From contig QIMB01000340.1 in the NCBI GenBank assembly GCA_003233615.1, forward strand, positions 1 to 9,493: a stretch of DNA of 9,493 nt, in the 5' to 3' direction. This stretch comes from Nitrospirota bacterium (GTDB taxonomy: Bacteria; Nitrospirota; Nitrospiria; Nitrospirales; UBA8639). Below are positions 4,856 through 9,493 of this stretch, piece by piece. Below the pieces are notes generated by a model. That model saw only the letters and a list, made by a program, of their open reading frames with translations. It searched no databases and had not been told where the DNA came from. A program made the translations under genes and the position numbers. The first letter of the stretch is position 1. Each line of letters opens with the position of its first letter.

Positions 4856-5638
4856 ATGATTGTGGAAAAATTATGTCAGCATCTTATTGCTGCAGGAATG
4901 ATGCTTGTGCTAATCGGGCTTACGTGCCCACTGGCGGCACAGGCCACAGTCGGATGGGAAGTTGGAGATATGGTGTTGGACTTTGGGCTCGACTTGGAGT
5001 CGGGAGAGCAGGAGGTGTTAGTTGATGCCCATGAAGTGGGGAATTCTTTTTTTGTTGAATTCACCTGGAAGCTCAACTCTCAAGATTGTCTGTTAGAGGT
5101 TCAAGAATCGAGAGAGCTTGATGCCACCGTTGCCACCACGCTCGTGAAAGATGATGGTCTGTTTGGTGGCGTGATATCCCATGCAGTGTTTCAGCGCGTG
5201 GACGCTGTGATGGTGACAGCTGCTGAAGGGAAGTATTGTGACATTGATCCATCAGAAGATGAATTCTTGGTCGTAGCCCGTAAGGCCCGCGCTCCTGTTT
5301 CTGTCGAGGAGGGATTGGTATCCGCTCCAATCGGGGCGTTGGTTATTCTGTTTCGGGCGACGACGTTCTTTCTGCCCGCGGAGGTCATGATCAAGACTGG
5401 TGAAAAAATTGTGTGGATATACGCCGACGGGGCGCAAGAACCACACAGTGTGACCAGTGGATCCTGTCGGGTGAATGATTGTTCTGGAGGAGGACAGCAG
5501 TTTAATAGCGGATTGACGGTGAACAAACCCGGGCAGCGCTTTGAGCATGTTTTTGATAATTCTGGAATCTTTCCCTACCATTGTGATCTGCATCTCGGGT
5601 CGATGCAAGGGACTGTGATCGTGCAAGATCCCCGCTAG
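4856..5638 (+). CDS. Exported cupredoxin (plastocyanin-like) with an unrecognised N-terminal domain
   Basis: A periplasmic type-1 copper protein, presumably an electron carrier. From ATG 4856 (260 residues) there is a Sec signal peptide with a likely cut after LAAQA (30). ATG 4832 would add 8 residues; neither start has a good ribosome site. Residues 31-150 form a domain I do not recognise, with two cysteines (78 and 128) that could pair. Residues about 160-257 are the cupredoxin: AEVMIKTGEKIVWIYADG, the ligand His197 in EPHSVTSG, a loop with Cys204 and Cys209, FNSGLTVNKPGQRFEHVF, and YHCDLHLGSMQGTVIV with ligands Cys243, His246 and probably Met250. All four expected ligands are present. The gene starts 103 bases after the PNPOx gene with no visible terminator between, so it may be the third gene of that transcript. 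Confidence 0.85.
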   Translation: MIVEKLCQHLIAAGMMLVLIGLTCPLAAQATVGWEVGDMVLDFGLDLESGEQEVLVDAHEVGNSFFVEFTWKLNSQDCLLEVQESRELDATVATTLVKDDGLFGGVISHAVFQRVDAVMVTAAEGKYCDIDPSEDEFLVVARKARAPVSVEEGLVSAPIGALVILFRATTFFLPAEVMIKTGEKIVWIYADGAQEPHSVTSGSCRVNDCSGGGQQFNSGLTVNKPGQRFEHVFDNSGIFPYHCDLHLGSMQGTVIVQDPR

Positions 5639-5703
5639 TTTTCTGTGGGATTTCCTAAGGTTAAGGTTTTACCCAGAATCCGCCAGAGCCGTATACGTTA
5701 TGC

Positions 5704-7530
5704 ATGACAGAAGGTGACCGGACTGGTTCTGCGATGTTACTATGTGAGCCCTTCGGAATAGATTCTGTGAAATCGTCCATGTCCCCATCTACATTTCATC
5801 TTATTTTGATTAAGCCTTCTCATTATGATGATGAGGGCTATGTGATTCAGTGGGTGCGCTCGTCCATCCCCTCTAACACGATGGCTGCCATTTACGGGCT
5901 TGCACGTGATTGTGCTGAACGACAGGTTCTCGGGAGTAACGTGCAGGTGTCTATTACCGCACTAGATGAAACCAATACCCGCATCAAACCTCGTGAACTG
6001 GTGCGCATGGTTCAGGATGCCGGTGGTCATGGTCTTATTGCTATGGTGGGCGTCCAAACCAATCAATTCCCCAGGGCTATAGATCTTGCCAGAGAATTTC
6101 GCCGATCTGACCTTCAAGTGTGCATCGGCGGGTTCCATGTGAGCGGGTGCCTGGCCATGTTGCCGACTATTCCGTCGGATCTTCAGCAGGCTATGGATGA
6201 AGGCATTTCCTTATTTGCGGGGGAAGTGGAGGGGCACTTAGACCGGCTCCTGCAGGATGCCTATTCTGGAGCAATGCCTTCCCTCTATAATGTCATGAAG
6301 GATCCACCAGGGCTTGAAGGGCAACCAGTTCCCTATCTTCCCGCCTATCTGGTTCATCGCATGTCAGGTGCGCGCACGAGTTTTGATGCCGGGCGCGGCT
6401 GTCCGTTTCTCTGTAGCTTTTGCACGATTATTAATGTTCAGGGTCGTAAGTCGCGTTTTCGGTCTGCGGATGATATTGAACAATTGGTTCGAATGAATCT
6501 GGCGCAAGGGATCCATAAGTTTTTTGTGACGGATGATAATTTTGCGAGAAATCAGGCCTGGGAATCGATATTGGATCGGCTGATTCACTTACGGGAGGCG
6601 GAAGGGTTACAATTCAAGATTACCATTCAAGTGGATACGATGTGTCATAAGATTCCCCGGTTTATTGATAAAGCGGGTCGTGCCGGTGTGGATCGGGTGT
6701 TTATCGGTCTTGAGAGTATCAATCCCGACTCCTTGGAAGGATCACGAAAACATCAAAATAAAATCACGGAATATCGCAGCATGCTCCAAGCATGGCATAA
6801 GGTTGGCGCATTGACGCTGGCCGGGTTAATACTTGGATTTCCAACCGATACGCCTGACAGCATCACCCGTGATATTCAGATCATTCAAAAGGAACTGCCT
6901 ATCGATCTGTTGTATTTTTTCATTTTGACCCCATTGCCAGGATCACAAGATCACAAGGAGCTGTGCGAACAGGGAGTGCCCTTAGCAACGGACATGAATA
7001 CCTACGATTCGGTTCACGTCACCATGCCCCATGCTCGAATGTCCGGAGAAGAATTGTTGAATGCCTATCAGCAGGCGTGGGATACCTATTATACTCCTGA
7101 GCATGTCGAGACCGTCATTCGTCGCGCAGAATCATGGCAGTTTAGCATGAATAAGGTGAAATGGATGATGCTCTCGTTTTATGCTGCCGCGAAGGTCGAG
7201 GGCATTCATCCTATGGATAGTGGCATCTTTCGTCGGAAATATCGTCGTGATCGTCGAGTGGGTTTGCCGCACGAACATCCCATCATTTTTTATGCGCGAT
7301 ATGGGTGGGAGATTGTCTCAAAGCATGTTCGCTATGTGGGGCTCTATATGACGTTTCACCGGGCGTACCGTCGCGTCATGACAGGCGCTGGATCAGGAGT
7401 CGATGATGTTGCGATGCAGCCTGTTCATGTGGATGAACTCAATACACTCGAGCTCTTTACGGCGACGCCTGCCGCACACATGGTGGTCGAGAAGATACAA
7501 AAAAAACTTGCCGCCGTGACTACCCCGTAA
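5704..7530 (+). CDS. B12-binding-domain radical SAM protein, substrate unknown
   Basis: A cytoplasmic radical SAM enzyme with an N-terminal cobalamin-binding-like Rossmann domain. Numbered from ATG 5704, residues about 30-190 are that domain (FHLILIKPSHYDDEGYVIQW, VCIGGFHVSGCLAMLP). I see no DxHxxG lower-ligand motif. The radical SAM barrel follows: GRGCPFLCSFCTI holds the CxxxCxxC cluster ligands C233, C237 and C240. Then come FFVTDDNFARN (273-283), FIGLESINPDSL (333-344) and a GLILGFPTDTP strand (374-384). The C-terminal ~200 residues contain HVTMPHARMS, YYTPEHVETVIRRA and a basic GIFRRKYRRDRRVGLP, which I recall as conserved in this unassigned subfamily. Homologues as I remember them start near IKPSHYDD, so ATG 5779 (residue 26, 583 residues) may be the real start. 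The gene stands apart from its neighbours by 65 and 96 bases. Confidence 0.9.
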   Translation: MTEGDRTGSAMLLCEPFGIDSVKSSMSPSTFHLILIKPSHYDDEGYVIQWVRSSIPSNTMAAIYGLARDCAERQVLGSNVQVSITALDETNTRIKPRELVRMVQDAGGHGLIAMVGVQTNQFPRAIDLAREFRRSDLQVCIGGFHVSGCLAMLPTIPSDLQQAMDEGISLFAGEVEGHLDRLLQDAYSGAMPSLYNVMKDPPGLEGQPVPYLPAYLVHRMSGARTSFDAGRGCPFLCSFCTIINVQGRKSRFRSADDIEQLVRMNLAQGIHKFFVTDDNFARNQAWESILDRLIHLREAEGLQFKITIQVDTMCHKIPRFIDKAGRAGVDRVFIGLESINPDSLEGSRKHQNKITEYRSMLQAWHKVGALTLAGLILGFPTDTPDSITRDIQIIQKELPIDLLYFFILTPLPGSQDHKELCEQGVPLATDMNTYDSVHVTMPHARMSGEELLNAYQQAWDTYYTPEHVETVIRRAESWQFSMNKVKWMMLSFYAAAKVEGIHPMDSGIFRRKYRRDRRVGLPHEHPIIFYARYGWEIVSKHVRYVGLYMTFHRAYRRVMTGAGSGVDDVAMQPVHVDELNTLELFTATPAAHMVVEKIQKKLAAVTTP

Positions 7531-7624
7531 GGTGCACGATGCACGGTGTTTGCCTGATTTGTCTATTAATTGCCGTATGATATCTGATAACCATTCTTTG
7601 ACGGTAGCGTATGTCTATAGGCGT

Positions 7625-7636
7625 CTATGGCCATAG
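7625..7636. repeat. 12-bp perfect palindrome over the start codon of the SWIM gene
   Basis: CTATGGCCATAG is perfectly self-complementary and contains the ATG at 7627. It may be chance. It could also be an operator-like site or a small structure covering the start. Confidence 0.35.
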
Positions 7637-9493
7637 AATCTTCTGGTATTCTCGAACAGCTCAAAGTCCTCACTCCTAATCACATCTACTTTCTGGCATC
7701 TAAGGCCTATGTACTGCGTGGCTACGAGTACTATGTGCACGGGCGCCTGGAGTCGTATAACTGGAATCACGCCCGAACGATTCTAGCTGCATCGGTACGA
7801 GGATCAAAATATTATGCGGTGACGATTTCTGTCGAGAAAGGCGAACTCGTCTTTTCCTGCCGATGCCCGTCATGGACCGGTTCTACACAGTGTAAACACG
7901 TCATATGTGCTCTGTTGACGACGGTGAATCTTTTAAAGCCCGATACGTTTCGGATAGGTAACACACGAAAGAGCAGACAAGAAGAGCTCTTACAGCAATT
8001 GCTGCATGGGGATTCGGCACCTCAATCAGTCACGACATCGTCTCGTGTGCGTCCACAGTTTGAAGTGAGCCTGCTTGATCGCCAGGGTGAAGGTTTCATT
8101 GTCATCACCAATCATGGGCATATCTGTCAGACGTTTTTGGGTATGCCGACCGAATTAGCTGTTCTCTTGCGGGCGACCCAGGATCCAGCTTGGTCAGTGC
8201 GAGATGCTCTTTTCGATTTCCTCAAACATCATGGGCAATCCTTCCCTCTGTATTTTGAAAATTCGCAGGGTCGAACATTGGTGGAATGGGCTCCTTCGAT
8301 GACCTACACCATTAAAACGGAATTGGATGTGCGCGGAGCAGACGTGACAGTGGCTGCTCGCTGTTTTCGGTTTGGTGTTGTGCAGGAGTCGGCACAGCTC
8401 TTTATGGGGATGGTGGTAGACTTGGGTGCACAGAAACTCGTGCCCTTGGATGATGAGCTGGGTTGGGAGTTTTATGATGTCTTAGCCGACAATATCAATG
8501 ACAGAGATGAGATGGACATCATGCCTGAGTTGAGGTCCAGCGAGATTGGTGTGCGGAAGCGTGAGCCCCAACCGTTGGCAACCAGAGGACGAAGCGGGCA
8601 TTCGAATAATCGTCCGATGCTCTCCGTCCCTGTAGAAGAGTTTGCGAGTTTGCAAATGGATCTTCCCAAAAAAGATTTGTCACGCATGTTGCGTGCTGTT
8701 CACTTCAGGATTGAAGGCCAAGATGTCGAACTGGTTCAATTCGATCAAGCAGACCAGGGTCCGCTCAAACGGTGCCGTTTAACGGTCATGCCGGAAGCCT
8801 GGTCGTTGGATACGTCGCTCGTCGAGACCAACACGTCAGCCCTTGTTGCAGAATGTTGGCAAGGTGAGCATTTCAGTGGAACGAGCGAGCAGATATTTAG
8901 TGTCTTCCCCTTCCTTGAATATGCCCGCTCTGTCTCAAGCGGGTTACGAACGAAAAAACGACGTACGGCACTCTATGACACGTTCTTGCAACTGTGTCGA
9001 GCGCGCAAACCGGCGGAAGGGAAAAAGCTGATCAAAGCCTGCCTGCGCCAGGAGGAGTTTCGTCCTTTTCGTATTAAAGCGGAAGCCGAAGATCTTTTGC
9101 ACTTTTTTTCTGCTCCACTCTTGGAGCCAAGCGTGCGGTTACTCGTGCATGAGGGGCAATGGTGCGTTGTGCCAAACGATTGGGAAGCGCAGTTGTATGC
9201 CATTCCCTATAACATTTTGGGCCTGAAAATATTTGAAAGGATGATCGGGCATGATGCCATGGCCATTCCACAGGACGTGCTGTATGCCGGGTTGCCGGAA
9301 TGTTATGCCAAAGCTGCCGAAGCCGGGATTGAATTATTTTTCCATGACAAACCGATTGCCACGGCGCAATGGGATTGTTCGGTTGATGCGCGGCGTCCAC
9401 CGACAATTGACTGGTTTGAACTTCGTCCGGAAATTATGTGTGACGGTGTGCGTCTTGAAGCTCAGGACGTTCAGGCTATTCTGGAGCGAGGCG
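7627..9493 (+). CDS. SWIM zinc-finger protein, 3' partial; probable N-terminal part of a SNF2-type helicase
   Basis: The frame is open from ATG 7627 to the window end (622 codons) with no stop. Residues 22-70 (FLASKAYVLRGYEYYVHGRLESYNWN...) lead into the SWIM finger FSCRCPSWTGSTQCKHVICAL. There C78, C80, C89 and H91 form CxCx8CxH, a zinc site seen in nucleic-acid-associated proteins. The following 500 residues have no motif I can name with certainty, though the end (IDWFELRPEIMCDGVRL) resembles the stretch just before the SNF2 ATPase core in bacterial SWIM-SNF2 proteins. I therefore infer that the ATPase motifs lie beyond the window; no Walker A box is visible inside it. The start is fixed by an in-frame TAG at 7618-7620. 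Only a weak AGG lies 5 bases upstream of ATG. Confidence 0.82.
   Translation, partial: MAIESSGILEQLKVLTPNHIYFLASKAYVLRGYEYYVHGRLESYNWNHARTILAASVRGSKYYAVTISVEKGELVFSCRCPSWTGSTQCKHVICALLTTVNLLKPDTFRIGNTRKSRQEELLQQLLHGDSAPQSVTTSSRVRPQFEVSLLDRQGEGFIVITNHGHICQTFLGMPTELAVLLRATQDPAWSVRDALFDFLKHHGQSFPLYFENSQGRTLVEWAPSMTYTIKTELDVRGADVTVAARCFRFGVVQESAQLFMGMVVDLGAQKLVPLDDELGWEFYDVLADNINDRDEMDIMPELRSSEIGVRKREPQPLATRGRSGHSNNRPMLSVPVEEFASLQMDLPKKDLSRMLRAVHFRIEGQDVELVQFDQADQGPLKRCRLTVMPEAWSLDTSLVETNTSALVAECWQGEHFSGTSEQIFSVFPFLEYARSVSSGLRTKKRRTALYDTFLQLCRARKPAEGKKLIKACLRQEEFRPFRIKAEAEDLLHFFSAPLLEPSVRLLVHEGQWCVVPNDWEAQLYAIPYNILGLKIFERMIGHDAMAIPQDVLYAGLPECYAKAAEAGIELFFHDKPIATAQWDCSVDARRPPTIDWFELRPEIMCDGVRLEAQDVQAILERG

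Noticed and set aside
5191..5626. Overlapping minus-strand frames opposite the cupredoxin gene
   Set aside because: The plus strand encodes a full cupredoxin with its copper ligands here, and the minus products show no domain.
5639..5703. Terminator after the cupredoxin gene
   Set aside because: CTGTGGG and ACCCAG can pair only with a bulge, and no T run follows.
7531..7626. Promoter for the SWIM gene (TTGTCT at 7559, TATCTG at 7581)
   Set aside because: Spacing is 16 bases but both boxes match the consensus poorly, so I do not list it as a feature.

Overview
This is a chromosomal window from a Gram-negative bacterium of roughly 50% GC. The signs are Sec signal peptides, an Slp-type outer-membrane lipoprotein, periplasmic haem and copper proteins and a transmembrane chemoreceptor. 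My best guess is a Nitrospirota organism, possibly a low-GC marine Nitrospira. That rests on the gene mix and the style of the intergenic repeats as I remember them, not on a marker gene. All genes supported here lie on the + strand.

Layout: (i) 1-1686, the 3' part of a methyl-accepting chemotaxis protein whose last ~80 codons are in another reading frame. (ii) 1687-2007, a strong terminator flanked by two opposed tracts of 7-bp-periodic purine/pyrimidine repeats. (iii) 2008-2537, an exported monohaem DUF3365 (Tll0287-like) protein split by a one-base shift in an A tract. (iv) 2538-2916, a second terminator and a second pair of heptamer tracts. (v) 2917-3105, a 62-residue basic protein. (vi) 3106-3462, a hairpin-rich, repeat-like intergenic region. 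(vii) 3463-5638, an Slp-family lipoprotein, a PNPOx-family flavin-type protein and an exported cupredoxin with an unrecognised N-terminal domain. (viii) 5704-7530, a B12-domain radical SAM enzyme. (ix) 7627 to the end, the N-terminal ~620 codons of a SWIM zinc-finger protein, probably the front of a SNF2-type helicase.

Functionally the window is mixed: signalling, envelope and electron-transfer proteins, and a radical SAM enzyme of unknown substrate. The Slp and PNPOx genes are 18 bases apart and probably co-transcribed, perhaps with the cupredoxin gene. I found no complete new multi-gene system. The strongest unexplained signal is the pair of inverted heptamer-repeat loci following two consecutive genes. 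Next come the two frame breaks in adjacent genes, which are either assembly errors or local gene decay, and the two-domain cupredoxin.
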